A DNA stretch of 41,672 nucleotides from Nitrospiraceae bacterium (GTDB taxonomy: Bacteria > Nitrospirota > Thermodesulfovibrionia > Thermodesulfovibrionales > UBA6898). The stretch covers positions 1,643,261-1,684,932 of the forward strand of contig CP070737.1 in assembly GCA_020347665.1 (NCBI GenBank), read 5' to 3'. This document shows positions 23,870-32,673 of this stretch, in pieces; position 1 is the first letter of the stretch; each line of letters opens with the position of its first letter. The notes below the pieces were generated by a model. It ran no database searches. It was not told the origin of the DNA and saw nothing but the letters and a program-made list of their open reading frames with translations. The position numbers and the translations under genes were made by a program.

Positions 23870-24907
23870 ATGAGTAATCTAAAAGATAATTTCTTCAGGA
23901 TCATTGATTACCTGAGGGTGTCTGTTATCGATCGCTGTAATCTCAGATGTATCTACTGCATGCCCACAGATGGGATCACCACGGAACGGCATGACGAAAT
24001 TCTGTCTTATGAAGAAATTCTGAGAGTTCTGCGAATTGGTGCCAGGCTCGGGGTCAGAAAAGTAAGAATCACGGGCGGAGAGCCGCTCATGAGAAAGAAT
24101 ATCACGTTTCTTATCGATTCGATAAAAAGCATCCCTGAAATCGAAGATCTCAGCATGACGACGAATGGGGTACTGCTCAATAAATATGCTCATGAGCTCG
24201 CTCATGCAGGACTTGACCGTGTTAATGTCAGCATAGACTCGTTAATTCCTGAACGATATAAACAGATTACGCGCGGGGGAGATTTAGATGTTGTATTAAA
24301 CGGATTGGCTTCTGCTGAAAAAGCCGGCCTCGACCCTCTTAAAATCAATATGGTGCCGGTGAGCGGTCTTAATGACGATGAGATTCTCGATTTTGCCAAA
24401 CTGACATTTAACACGAACGTGCAGGTCAGATTTATTGAATTAATGCCATCCGGTTCGGTTGACTTCTGGGATCCTGATAAATACATAACGACTGACCAGA
24501 TCAGAAGCACCATCGAAAGCCTTGCGCCACTTACCCCTGTCCGATTAAGAAGACATGGGCCGGCAAAATATTACAGGATGAAAGGAGCCAAAGGCATTAT
24601 CGGATTTATCAGCGCAATAACGCATCATTTTTGCGAAGATTGTAACCGAATCAGGCTGACTGCAGACGGTAAAATCAGACCGTGTCTTTTCTCGGAAACA
24701 GAAATCGATCTCAAGACAGCACTGAGAACCGATGCCTCTGATCTTGAAATAGAGCGCCTCCTGCGACTCTCGGTAGAAGCAAAACCAAAAGGGCATTCGC
24801 TGGATGAACTGCATCAGAATCCTCCGCGTGAGTACGACAAACATGTCAAGTCTTCATTAATTACCAATCATCTTATGAAAAGGCCAATGTCCAAGATAGG
24901 CGGATGA
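23870..24907 (+). CDS. moaA: GTP 3',8-cyclase MoaA
   Basis: MoaA is the radical SAM enzyme that, with MoaC, converts GTP to cyclic pyranopterin phosphate for molybdenum cofactor. The N-terminal 4Fe-4S cluster is bound by C23, C27 and C30 (CNLRCIYC), and the C-terminal cluster by C255, C258 and C272 ([14 protein letters not shown]...PC). The SAM-binding TGGEPL (68-73) is present. It ends MSKIGG, with the double Gly that reaches the active site. At 345 aa it is slightly long. Its stop overlaps the moaC start by four bases. Confidence 0.97.
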   Translation: MSNLKDNFFRIIDYLRVSVIDRCNLRCIYCMPTDGITTERHDEILSYEEILRVLRIGARLGVRKVRITGGEPLMRKNITFLIDSIKSIPEIEDLSMTTNGVLLNKYAHELAHAGLDRVNVSIDSLIPERYKQITRGGDLDVVLNGLASAEKAGLDPLKINMVPVSGLNDDEILDFAKLTFNTNVQVRFIELMPSGSVDFWDPDKYITTDQIRSTIESLAPLTPVRLRRHGPAKYYRMKGAKGIIGFISAITHHFCEDCNRIRLTADGKIRPCLFSETEIDLKTALRTDASDLEIERLLRLSVEAKPKGHSLDELHQNPPREYDKHVKSSLITNHLMKRPMSKIGG

Positions 24908-25386
24908 AGAAACTCTCTCACATAGACACGGCTGGAAAAGCACGCATGGTAGACGTATCACGGAAAGCTGTTACCAAAAGAACGGCAGTTGCCCGGGGTG
25001 CCATAACCATGAAAAGAACGACGCTGAAACTCGTCAGAGATAATACAGTCGAAAAAGGTGATGTTCTTGGTAGTGCGCGAATAGCCGGCATCTTGGCTGC
25101 TAAAAATACCCCTCGCCTCATTCCCCTGTGCCACCCTTTAAACATATCATCAGTTTATATTGATTTCAAAGTAGATCCCACCAAGAACAGGATCATTATA
25201 GAATCACGTGTCACGATAACTGGGCAGACCGGTGTTGAAATGGAGGCACTCACCGCCGTTTCCGTAGCCGCCCTGACGATCTATGATATGTGCAAGTCAG
25301 TTGATAAAGAAATGGTAATCTCTGATATCATGCTCGTTGAAAAAAAGGGGGGCAGGAGCGGAACGTTTAAACGTTCCCGCAGCTGA
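24904..25386 (+). CDS. moaC: cyclic pyranopterin monophosphate synthase MoaC
   Basis: MoaC (160 aa) rearranges 3',8-cyclo-GTP to cyclic pyranopterin monophosphate. It shows [17 protein letters not shown] at the start, the active-site [11 protein letters not shown] and [26 protein letters not shown]. The last codons overlap an 18-base perfect palindrome (25360-25377). It forms a MoaA-MoaC unit; the remaining moa/mog genes are not in the window. Confidence 0.97.
   Translation: MKKLSHIDTAGKARMVDVSRKAVTKRTAVARGAITMKRTTLKLVRDNTVEKGDVLGSARIAGILAAKNTPRLIPLCHPLNISSVYIDFKVDPTKNRIIIESRVTITGQTGVEMEALTAVSVAALTIYDMCKSVDKEMVISDIMLVEKKGGRSGTFKRSRS
25360..25377. repeat. 18-bp palindrome at the end of moaC
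   Basis: GGAACGTTTAAACGTTCC is a perfect dyad in the final codons of moaC, flanked by GCG on one side and CGC on the other after one extra base. No T-run follows, so it is not an obvious terminator. Confidence 0.5.
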
Positions 25387-25503
25387 CGGGTTACTGCATT
25401 CTATGCTCATCTCATTGTTTTAATTGCAGGGATTCCCGGGTGGTAAAGGATCGTTTCCAGCTCCGGCTTTTTTCTCTCCTCTGTTTATTACCGTGATTAT
25501 CTG

Positions 25504-27060
25504 TTAAACCCGTTTTTTCCTCCTAACAACTACGGTCCCGGCAACTATGTCTCCCAGCCGTTGCCATTTGAGTGTTCCGGTCAAAGAGACGATAGCTACG
25601 AGATAGTAGAAAAAACTGTCAACGATACGCATAAGATTACGGAGAAACCCTGACAATAAACCGCACGGCGTAAAGTCATCCTTTAGCACAACAATGCCAC
25701 AGAGTTTTTTCCCGAGTGTTTTGCCGAACATGCCTTCGAACAGAAAATGGTATAAGAAGCTGCTGACAAGCACATAGCCCGCTAGAAGCAATACCATTAC
25801 AATAAATTTGAATGCTTCTGTTTCCGGATTCACGTCAAGCACATACGATAGGATGAAGAGCGTAGGAACCAGCGTCACAACAATGGTATCAATCCCTTTT
25901 GCGATAAAACGTCTTATAAGGCTGGCAAACTCATACGGCATATCTCCATGCTGCCATTTTTTCAACTTGAATTTGTTCAGAACAAGCGATATGAGATAGA
26001 CACCTATCCCATACATGAGCATCATGATAAGAGACAGCTGAATTATTTTCCATATAAATCCGTTGCCCGCAAAAAGGCCTTCTAGCCGTGCAAGGGGTAA
26101 TGCTTCTCCATCCTCAATGGCATAGATATCTTCATGGAAGAACCCCTGAACGTATAAAAGAAGTCGCTCCTGATACATCACCGGAGACCACGTAATGAAT
26201 AATGTGCCTACGTCTATCATACGGGGTTCAAGCCAGGTACCATCATCATAGATGGTCAGCATAATGCCTCGGGACTGCTCTGAAACGTGATCCGTAAACA
26301 GGTATATGCTTCTGTTATCCGTAATAACTCTTATCCGGTCATAATTGCCTGAATATTCTATTGTATGCCATGTTCCTCCATAATACGCCGCCCAGTATAA
26401 CTGGCCGGACGAAGACCAGAAAAGGAAGAGCTGATCCTGAAACCATATCAGCTGGGTAGCATTAGCACATTGCTTTTCATTCGCTGAAAGATAGTGCTGC
26501 GGCATCGGCAGTGATTCGATCTCATTTTCGCGGATAATCTGGATCTGATAGGTTTTATTTATCTTACTCAGGACTATCAATCCTTCAGGAGTCACCACGC
26601 CATGGGGATTTTTTCCGACAGCATCTGTCTTCGTTTCTGTCCACTCTGTACCGTCAAAGGTAAGATACTGACCCTCGGCCAAGAAATACAGTTTATCGCT
26701 TCCCGATGCCACTGAATAGAACGGCTCAATCTCTGTTTTATCTGTAATGGTATCATCTTCCAGAACACCCAGCATGTATTTTTGCCTCGGCTCGCTGCTG
26801 TCCATAAACGATATGTCGCTAAAGTCAATGTCCCGGGAAACAATCCGCAGTGTCCCATTCACTTCAAAAACCTCTTTAGACAGGGCCGGTACTGGCATAA
26901 GAGAAAACATCATTCCGGGCTTAAGAAACATTAATGCAAACATCATGATATATAAAAGAAAAAAAACAAGAATCACGAAAGCGGTTACCCCAATCGCAAG
27001 TTTCAGATTGGTCTTTTTTTCTTTTTCAAGGTCAATGGATGCATTCTCGCGGGAATTCAT
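25504..27060 (-). CDS. RDD-family membrane protein with extracytoplasmic propeller-like domain
   Basis: A 518-aa protein. Residues 20-46 are a first membrane helix. Residues about 50-330 are a soluble, presumably periplasmic domain with repeating short strands around Trp (for example LYWAAYYGGTWHTIEYSG, MLTIYDDGTWLEPRMIDVG), suggesting a beta-propeller-like fold. A second helix lies at about 338-361, and the C-terminal part (about 380-512) is an RDD domain with RRFIAKGIDT, FGKTLGKKLCGI and RLGDIVAGTVV. RDD proteins are mostly of unknown function; a few act in ion exchange. I do not know this domain combination by name. It is transcribed alone, convergent to moaC. Confidence 0.75.
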   Translation of the reverse strand: MNSRENASIDLEKEKKTNLKLAIGVTAFVILVFFLLYIMMFALMFLKPGMMFSLMPVPALSKEVFEVNGTLRIVSRDIDFSDISFMDSSEPRQKYMLGVLEDDTITDKTEIEPFYSVASGSDKLYFLAEGQYLTFDGTEWTETKTDAVGKNPHGVVTPEGLIVLSKINKTYQIQIIRENEIESLPMPQHYLSANEKQCANATQLIWFQDQLFLFWSSSGQLYWAAYYGGTWHTIEYSGNYDRIRVITDNRSIYLFTDHVSEQSRGIMLTIYDDGTWLEPRMIDVGTLFITWSPVMYQERLLLYVQGFFHEDIYAIEDGEALPLARLEGLFAGNGFIWKIIQLSLIMMLMYGIGVYLISLVLNKFKLKKWQHGDMPYEFASLIRRFIAKGIDTIVVTLVPTLFILSYVLDVNPETEAFKFIVMVLLLAGYVLVSSFLYHFLFEGMFGKTLGKKLCGIVVLKDDFTPCGLLSGFLRNLMRIVDSFFYYLVAIVSLTGTLKWQRLGDIVAGTVVVRRKKRV

Positions 27061-27194
27061 ATCTTTTTATGGATAAACTACAACAGTCTAGCATAAAACC
27101 GGAGCCTCCTCCACTTTCCTGTTGCCGAAATACGCCAGCTACGTTATACTTAATTGCAAGCCTTCGTTTTTAAATAATATTTAGGGGTTGTTGT

Positions 27195-28457
27195 ATGCCG
27201 TTTTTTGGTGAGGTTTTTACAAGCGAAATTGTTAAGAAACCGGTTCTTGATCCACGGGGCGAAGAACTGGGAAAAGTGAAGGACTTCATCATGGTAAAAG
27301 GAGAGTCTCTTCCGAAACTGTCCGCACTAATCATAGAAAAGAAAAAGCGCCTCCTGTATCTTTCATGGTCCAATCTGAACTTATTCAATAAAAAGATTAT
27401 TTCTTCGCATATCTATAGCGATAAACTTATGCCATATGAAATGAGCGATGATGATCTGTTGATTGTCAGGGATATTCTGGATAAGCAGATTGTAGACGTG
27501 AATGGGGCAAAGGTCGTGCGAGTCAATGACGTCAAACTTGAGGGCTTCAACAAGGAGGCAATGCTCGTCGCTATCGATGTCGGCATGAGGGGAATTATGA
27601 GACGTCTTGGTGTCGAACGGGGGGGTGAAGATTTTCTGAAGCTGTTCAAAAAAACACTTCCCTATTCCTTAATAAGCTGGAATTACCTGCAGCCGCTCGA
27701 GCCAAAGCTCACCAAGATATCATTGACGGTTCCAAGGCAAATGCTTTCAGAACTTCACCCGGCTGACATAGCAGAGATCATCAGTAGTGTTTCGCGCAAG
27801 GAGGGAACATCTTTTTTTAACGACCTCGATGTAGAAACCGCTGCAGAAGCTCTTTCAGAACTGGAACCGGAAAAACAAAAAGAGATCATCAGCAGCCTCG
27901 CCAAAGAAAAAGCCTCGGATATCATTGAAATGATGCCTCCGGATGAGGCAGCCGATATCCTCAGTGATCTGCCAGCAGAAAAGACTCAGGAACTCTTGGA
28001 AAATATTGAAAAGGAAGACGCAGAAGATATTCAGGAACTGCTCGGGCACGAAGAAGATACTGCAGGCGGTCTTATGACGAATGAATACATAGCGTATGAT
28101 CCACTTACCATGGTTCAGGAGGCAGTAGAGCGGCTTAAGGTCGATGCGAAGGAAGTCGAGGCTGTTTATTACCTGTATGTACTTGATAAAGAAGAAAAAC
28201 TTATCGGCGTGCTGTCTCTCAGGGAATTGCTTCTTGCCGAAGCATCGTGCATTCTCGCCGATATTATGGAGACGAATGTTAAAACAGTTTTACCCGGTGA
28301 TGATGAAATGGTGGTTGCGGCAATTATCTCAAAGTATAATCTCTTATCCGTACCCGTAGTTGATGAAAGCGGCTATATGCACGGCATCGTTACCGTTGAC
28401 GATATCATCGACATCGTGCTCCCTCCCGCCGCAAAGAGAAAACGGAGGAAGGTATGA
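27195..28457 (+). CDS. PRC-barrel/MgtE_N/CBS regulatory protein without channel domain
   Basis: A 420-aa soluble protein. Residues about 1-150 look like two PRC-barrel-type beta units (VLDPRGEELGKVKDFIM; QIVDVNGAKVVRVNDVKL). Residues about 175-295 are an MgtE_N helical superhelix (LHPADIAEIISS, MMPPDEAADILSDLPAEKTQELL). Residues about 297-412 are a CBS pair (LMTNEYIAYDPLTMVQEAVE; SVPVVDESGYMHGIVTVDDI). The five-helix channel of MgtE is absent. In MgtE these domains sense cytoplasmic magnesium. The ATGA overlap with the Nramp-like gene implies that this is its cytoplasmic gate or sensor, by inference. Only AGGGG precedes the ATG. Confidence 0.88.
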   Translation: MPFFGEVFTSEIVKKPVLDPRGEELGKVKDFIMVKGESLPKLSALIIEKKKRLLYLSWSNLNLFNKKIISSHIYSDKLMPYEMSDDDLLIVRDILDKQIVDVNGAKVVRVNDVKLEGFNKEAMLVAIDVGMRGIMRRLGVERGGEDFLKLFKKTLPYSLISWNYLQPLEPKLTKISLTVPRQMLSELHPADIAEIISSVSRKEGTSFFNDLDVETAAEALSELEPEKQKEIISSLAKEKASDIIEMMPPDEAADILSDLPAEKTQELLENIEKEDAEDIQELLGHEEDTAGGLMTNEYIAYDPLTMVQEAVERLKVDAKEVEAVYYLYVLDKEEKLIGVLSLRELLLAEASCILADIMETNVKTVLPGDDEMVVAAIISKYNLLSVPVVDESGYMHGIVTVDDIIDIVLPPAAKRKRRKV

Positions 28458-29689
28458 GCCGCTGGAAAAGCATTGCGATTTTTCTTTCCATCATGGGACC
28501 CGGTATTATTACCGCCAACATCGACAATGATGCTAGCGGGATAACAACCTATTCTGTGGCCGGTGCCCGATTCGGATACACCCTTCTCTGGACACTTATA
28601 CCGACGACAATAGCACTCGTCGTTATTCAGGAGATGATTGCAAGGATGGGGGCTGTCACGGGAAAAGGTCTTTCTGATCTCATTCGTGAAAACTACGGAG
28701 TACGCGCAACTTTTTTCATGATGATAGCATTATTCGTCGCCAACCTTGGAACCACTGTTGCAAACTTTGCAGGATGGGCCGCGAGCATGGAGATACTGGG
28801 AATCAGCAAGTACGTTATGATTCCCACAGGCGCATTGGCTATCTGGATGCTGGTTACCCGGGGAAGCTATCGCTTTGTTGAACGCATACTTCTTTTTGCC
28901 TGTCTGATATATTTTGGATATGTGGTATCCGGCATTCTAGCATCACCAGACTGGTCAATGGTATTTACCAAAACAATCCTTCCGGACATACAGCTGAACT
29001 CTGAATATGTGTATCTCTGCATCGCTATCATTGGAACCACCATTACCCCATGGATGCAGTTTTATCTTCAGTCATCAATAGCTGAAAAGGGTATTAAAAA
29101 GAAAGAATATAAAGTAACACGCATTGACGTAATTCTCGGTTGCAGTATCACCGATATCATTGCTTTTTTTATCATAGTTACCTGCGCAACGACGCTTTTT
29201 TCCCAGGGAATACGCATTACCGACGCTTCGGAGGCTGCATACGCACTCCGGCCTCTTGCGGGAAATTATGCATCAATCCTCTTCGCTGTTAGCCTTGCCA
29301 ATGCCTCGCTTCTCGGGGCGATCATTGTTCCGTTAGCTACATCGTATTATATCTGCGAAGCGATGGGTTGGGAAAGAGGTATTAACAAAACATTCAAAGA
29401 AGCCCCCCAATTCATGTGGATTTATACGTTTATTATTGCTTCTTCTGCAATTATTATCATGCTGCCGGGTGCCCCGCTAGTATTCCTGATGGTATTATCG
29501 GCAGTCGTTAACGGCGTACTCCTTCCCTTTGTTCTCGTATATGCCATCTCCCTCGTAAACAACAAAAAGCTTATGGGAGATTATGTAAACAGCACAAGTT
29601 ATAATTATATATCCTGGGGTACAATTATTATCATTATATGTCTTACAACCATGTTCATAATAACGACGGTTATTCCCTTCCAGAGTTAA
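28454..29689 (+). CDS. Nramp-related divalent cation transporter with altered metal site
   Basis: A 411-aa inner-membrane protein with about 11 helices of the Nramp/SLC11 type. In the first helix, GPGIITANIDNDASG replaces the usual DPGN by DNDA (D24-A27). In the sixth helix, TTITPWMQFYLQSS replaces the usual MPH by TPW (198-200). The canonical Nramp site thus keeps only the first Asp and loses the Met that favours Mn/Fe. Loss of that Met is also a feature of Nramp-related magnesium transporters. Together with the coupled MgtE-like sensor, magnesium or another hard cation is the likely substrate, by inference. The start overlaps the upstream stop by four bases. Confidence 0.88.
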   Translation: MSRWKSIAIFLSIMGPGIITANIDNDASGITTYSVAGARFGYTLLWTLIPTTIALVVIQEMIARMGAVTGKGLSDLIRENYGVRATFFMMIALFVANLGTTVANFAGWAASMEILGISKYVMIPTGALAIWMLVTRGSYRFVERILLFACLIYFGYVVSGILASPDWSMVFTKTILPDIQLNSEYVYLCIAIIGTTITPWMQFYLQSSIAEKGIKKKEYKVTRIDVILGCSITDIIAFFIIVTCATTLFSQGIRITDASEAAYALRPLAGNYASILFAVSLANASLLGAIIVPLATSYYICEAMGWERGINKTFKEAPQFMWIYTFIIASSAIIIMLPGAPLVFLMVLSAVVNGVLLPFVLVYAISLVNNKKLMGDYVNSTSYNYISWGTIIIIICLTTMFIITTVIPFQS

Positions 29690-29791
29690 TGCCGTGACTG
29701 TCATGCTATCTGATATGGGACTTATTGGATATGCCGCCACGGTACTCACTTCGCCATGGCGTATAACAGTCAGTCACTGGTGGAGGTCTTG

Positions 29792-30862
29792 ATGGTTAAA
29801 ACCATTCAATGGTCAGAAGGTAAGGTCATCATTCTTGACCAGTCGAGACTTCCTCTGGATGTTGTCTACGTGGAGTGCAAAGCATACGAACAGGTCGTTG
29901 ATGCGATAAAAAATCTCAAAATAAGAGGTGCTCCGGCCATTGGTATCGCAGCAGCAATGGGTATCGGGCTTGCGGCCCAGGATATTAAAGCAGAACGTTT
30001 TGAAGATTTTGTCAAAGCACTTGAACCCGCTTATCGGAGCATGCTTTCCGCCCGTCCAACGGCAGTAAATATTTCATGGGCTCTTGAGAGAATCAAGAAA
30101 ATTCTCGAACGGAATAGAGACCATTCCATATCATCATTGAAAAAGATCCTTGTTCATGAGGCGGAGAGGATCCTACTTGAAGATATTGAAATAAACAGAA
30201 CTATAGGTATGTGGGGAGCGCAGTTTATCAACGATGGTGACTGCATCCTTACCCATTGCAATGCCGGATCTCTTGCAACGGGAGGATATGGGACGGCAAC
30301 TGCCCCCATGCTGCAGGCACGGGACCAGGGCAAATCATTCACCGTGATTGCCGATGAAACACGGCCTGTTTTACAGGGGGCGCGGCTCACTGCGTGGGAA
30401 CTTATGCAGGAAGGCATAGACGTAACACTAATTACGGACAATGCAGCCGGAGCTCTTATGCAAAAAGGTGCAATTGATCTGGCAATTGTCGGAACAGACA
30501 GGACTGCCAGGAACGGGGATGTTGCGAACAAGATCGGAACATACTCAGTAGCGGTGCTCTGCAAAGAGCACAACATTCCATTGTATGTCACTGCCCCCCT
30601 CAGTAGCATAGATTTCTCGATACCGTCAGGTGAGCAGATTCCCATTGAAGAGCGCCCACCTGAAGAAGTTACTGAAATTTTCGGTAAATGCCGCATCGCA
30701 CCGCAAGGAGTACGGGTACGCAATATAGCATTTGATGTTACTCCGGCTCGAATGGTACGTGCTATTATCACTGAAAAGGGAGCTTTCAATCCTGGTGACA
30801 TAAAAGAACTTGCCGGACATACGAGACAGATAGAAAAACTTAGGATCAAGAAAGAACAGTGA
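29792..30862 (+). CDS. mtnA: methylthioribose-1-phosphate isomerase
   Basis: MtnA (356 aa) converts 5-methylthioribose-1-phosphate to the ribulose form in methionine salvage. The substrate motif KIRGAPAIG (43-51), the catalytic Cys156 in LTHCNAGSLATGG and Asp236 in VGTDRTARNGDVANKIGTY are all present; DET at 188-190 also fits. I start at the ATG at 29792 because GGAGGT lies just upstream and homologues begin there; the frame is open to 29756. The related eIF2B-type proteins lack this Cys and Asp pair. It heads a tight five-gene run. Confidence 0.95.
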   Translation: MVKTIQWSEGKVIILDQSRLPLDVVYVECKAYEQVVDAIKNLKIRGAPAIGIAAAMGIGLAAQDIKAERFEDFVKALEPAYRSMLSARPTAVNISWALERIKKILERNRDHSISSLKKILVHEAERILLEDIEINRTIGMWGAQFINDGDCILTHCNAGSLATGGYGTATAPMLQARDQGKSFTVIADETRPVLQGARLTAWELMQEGIDVTLITDNAAGALMQKGAIDLAIVGTDRTARNGDVANKIGTYSVAVLCKEHNIPLYVTAPLSSIDFSIPSGEQIPIEERPPEEVTEIFGKCRIAPQGVRVRNIAFDVTPARMVRAIITEKGAFNPGDIKELAGHTRQIEKLRIKKEQ

Positions 30863-30875
30863 AAGGAACGTTATC

Positions 30876-31883
30876 TTGACATCAAAATATTCAGTATCCT
30901 ATCATCAAACAATGGAATTACAGGATGTTTTTGTATTATATGAAGATCGTTTGAAGCAGGTAGAACAAAAAATCAGGGAACTCTTCGAAAATCAAATCCC
31001 TTCTATTCCTGAAATAGGCAGCTATATTCTCGCCAGCGGCGGCAAAAGGGTCCGGCCACTGTTTCACCTGATCAGCGCAGATATGTCCGGCTATAAGGGC
31101 ACCGCTGATATTGCTATTGCAGGGATTATCGAGACAATTCATACTGCCTCACTCCTGCATGATGACGTTGTGGATATGGCAGACATACGAAGGGGCAATC
31201 CTGCCGCCAATTCTGTATGGGGGAATCAGATCGTGGTTCTTGTCGGTGATTTTTTATATTCCAATGCTCTTAGGAACGCAGTAATGCAAAGAAATCAAAG
31301 CATCATGGAGGCTCTTTCATTAGCCACAACACGAATGACCGAAGGTGAACTCCTTCAGCTTAACAGAGTAGGAGATCCGAATATCACTGAAAAAGAATAT
31401 CATGACATAATCTCGGCAAAAACAGGAGCGCTGATTGCCGCAGCATGCAGGACAGGAGCGATTCTTGGAGGACTTGTTAATCAACAGGTCGATGCACTGA
31501 CCTCATTTGGCCTGAAAACAGGTGTTGTTTTCCAGATGGCTGATGATATTCTTGATTATCGCGCTGATGAAAAAGAGCTCGGAAAGAGGCTCTGCAAGGA
31601 TCTGGAAGAAGGAAAAATTACCTTGCCACTCTTATATCTTTTTAAAGCAGCTCGGCAAAAAGAAGTCTCACGAGTAAAGCAGATACTATCGAATGGAACT
31701 CTGCTGGAACATTTGCCAGAAGTTTTGCATTTATTAAAAAAATATAATGCTATTGAGACTTCCTTCGAAAAAGCCTGCCTGCTCTTACAGGAAGCTCACG
31801 AAGAACTTTCCGGGTTTCCGGATTCCAGGGAAAAAGAGGCTATTCTTGCTCTGTCTTCTTATTCACTTCATAGAGAAAAATAA
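30876..31883 (+). CDS. trans-polyprenyl diphosphate synthase
   Basis: A 335-aa all-helical prenyltransferase that extends allylic diphosphates with isopentenyl diphosphate, probably for quinone side chains. The two Asp-rich motifs are DDVVD (96-100) and DDILD (223-227); GGKRVRP (55-61) binds the IPP. The start is a TTG at 30876 preceded by AAAGGA at proper spacing; the ATG at 30912 has no ribosome site. Long-chain (octaprenyl or similar) products are suggested by small residues before the first motif (HTASLLH), but chain length cannot be read with certainty. It lies 13 bases after mtnA. Confidence 0.92.
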   Translation: MTSKYSVSYHQTMELQDVFVLYEDRLKQVEQKIRELFENQIPSIPEIGSYILASGGKRVRPLFHLISADMSGYKGTADIAIAGIIETIHTASLLHDDVVDMADIRRGNPAANSVWGNQIVVLVGDFLYSNALRNAVMQRNQSIMEALSLATTRMTEGELLQLNRVGDPNITEKEYHDIISAKTGALIAAACRTGAILGGLVNQQVDALTSFGLKTGVVFQMADDILDYRADEKELGKRLCKDLEEGKITLPLLYLFKAARQKEVSRVKQILSNGTLLEHLPEVLHLLKKYNAIETSFEKACLLLQEAHEELSGFPDSREKEAILALSSYSLHREK

Positions 31884-32392
31884 TGCTTGGCCTTCTTGCA
31901 CTTGCAAAAGAGAGCGTAGAAACTTTTGTTGCCAGCAAAAGAACGATCAGCCCTCCTGGATCATTACCACCTGAATTATCTGAAAAAGCAGGTGTTTTTG
32001 TCTGTCTGAAGAAGAACGGAAAATTACGTGGATGCATCGGAACATTCATGCCTGTGACCGAGAATATTGCACAGGAGACCATTAGGAATGCCTTGGCTGC
32101 CGCAACACAGGATCCTCGTTTTCCGCCGGTAACCAAAGACGAATTGCCTGAGCTTGAATACTCAGTTGATATCCTGTCGGCGCCGGAGAAGGTTACCGAT
32201 GTGAATCAGCTGGATCCTGAAAGATATGGTGTAATCGTCGTGAGCGGGGAAAAAAAAGGTCTTCTTCTGCCTGATCTCGACGGCGTGAATACCGTTGAAG
32301 AACAGCTCAGAATAGCGAGAATGAAGGCCGGTATTATGGCGACAGAGAAAATCGAAATATTCAGATTTGGTGTTCAGAGACATTCGCAATGA
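31883..32392 (+). CDS. AMMECR1 domain protein (AmmeMemoRadiSam system protein A)
   Basis: A 169-aa protein spanning the AMMECR1 domain. The hallmark KLRGCIGTF lies near residues 47-55, followed by [14 protein letters not shown] and, in the C-terminal half, [14 protein letters not shown] and [17 protein letters not shown]. In bacteria it is often paired with a Memo-like protein and a radical SAM enzyme; those partners are not nearby, so this is a lone copy. The ATG shares one base with the upstream TAA and the end overlaps the next gene by four bases. The biochemical function is not established. Confidence 0.92.
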   Translation: MLGLLALAKESVETFVASKRTISPPGSLPPELSEKAGVFVCLKKNGKLRGCIGTFMPVTENIAQETIRNALAAATQDPRFPPVTKDELPELEYSVDILSAPEKVTDVNQLDPERYGVIVVSGEKKGLLLPDLDGVNTVEEQLRIARMKAGIMATEKIEIFRFGVQRHSQ

Positions 32393-32673
32393 TATCTTTC
32401 TCCAATGAAAACCAGGCAGATGAGCTTGCACGTTCGCCTGCAGGGCATTTCTTTCGGATATTTATCATGGTAGTGCTCATTATCATTGTGATGGTTGAAG
32501 GATACTATGCCTTTGTTTTAAATAATAAAATAAGAGAACAGAGGGAATTGACCAAGCAAATTTCGCTGGAATTGCAAAACCTGAAAAATGAGCGCGATCA
32601 ACTGAATGAAGATTTACATAAATATAGAACATTAACCGGAGAAAACCTCGATGGAAATACCCATAAAAGGTAA
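32389..32673 (+). CDS. small single-pass membrane protein with coiled coil
   Basis: A 94-aa protein with a short cytoplasmic N-terminus, one strong membrane helix (about 21-44, [20 protein letters not shown]) and then a charged heptad-type coiled coil (49-85). The shape is that of FtsL/DivIC-like or stator-type bitopic proteins, but there is no specific similarity I can name. It overlaps AMMECR1 by four bases and the following DUF4388 gene by 23 bases. That fixed arrangement suggests a job with the DUF4388 protein, perhaps as its membrane anchor. Confidence 0.75.
   Translation: MISFSNENQADELARSPAGHFFRIFIMVVLIIIVMVEGYYAFVLNNKIREQRELTKQISLELQNLKNERDQLNEDLHKYRTLTGENLDGNTHKR

Noticed and set aside
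30154-30849. 231-codon minus-strand frame opposite mtnA
   Set aside because: It is the antisense shadow of a well-supported gene.
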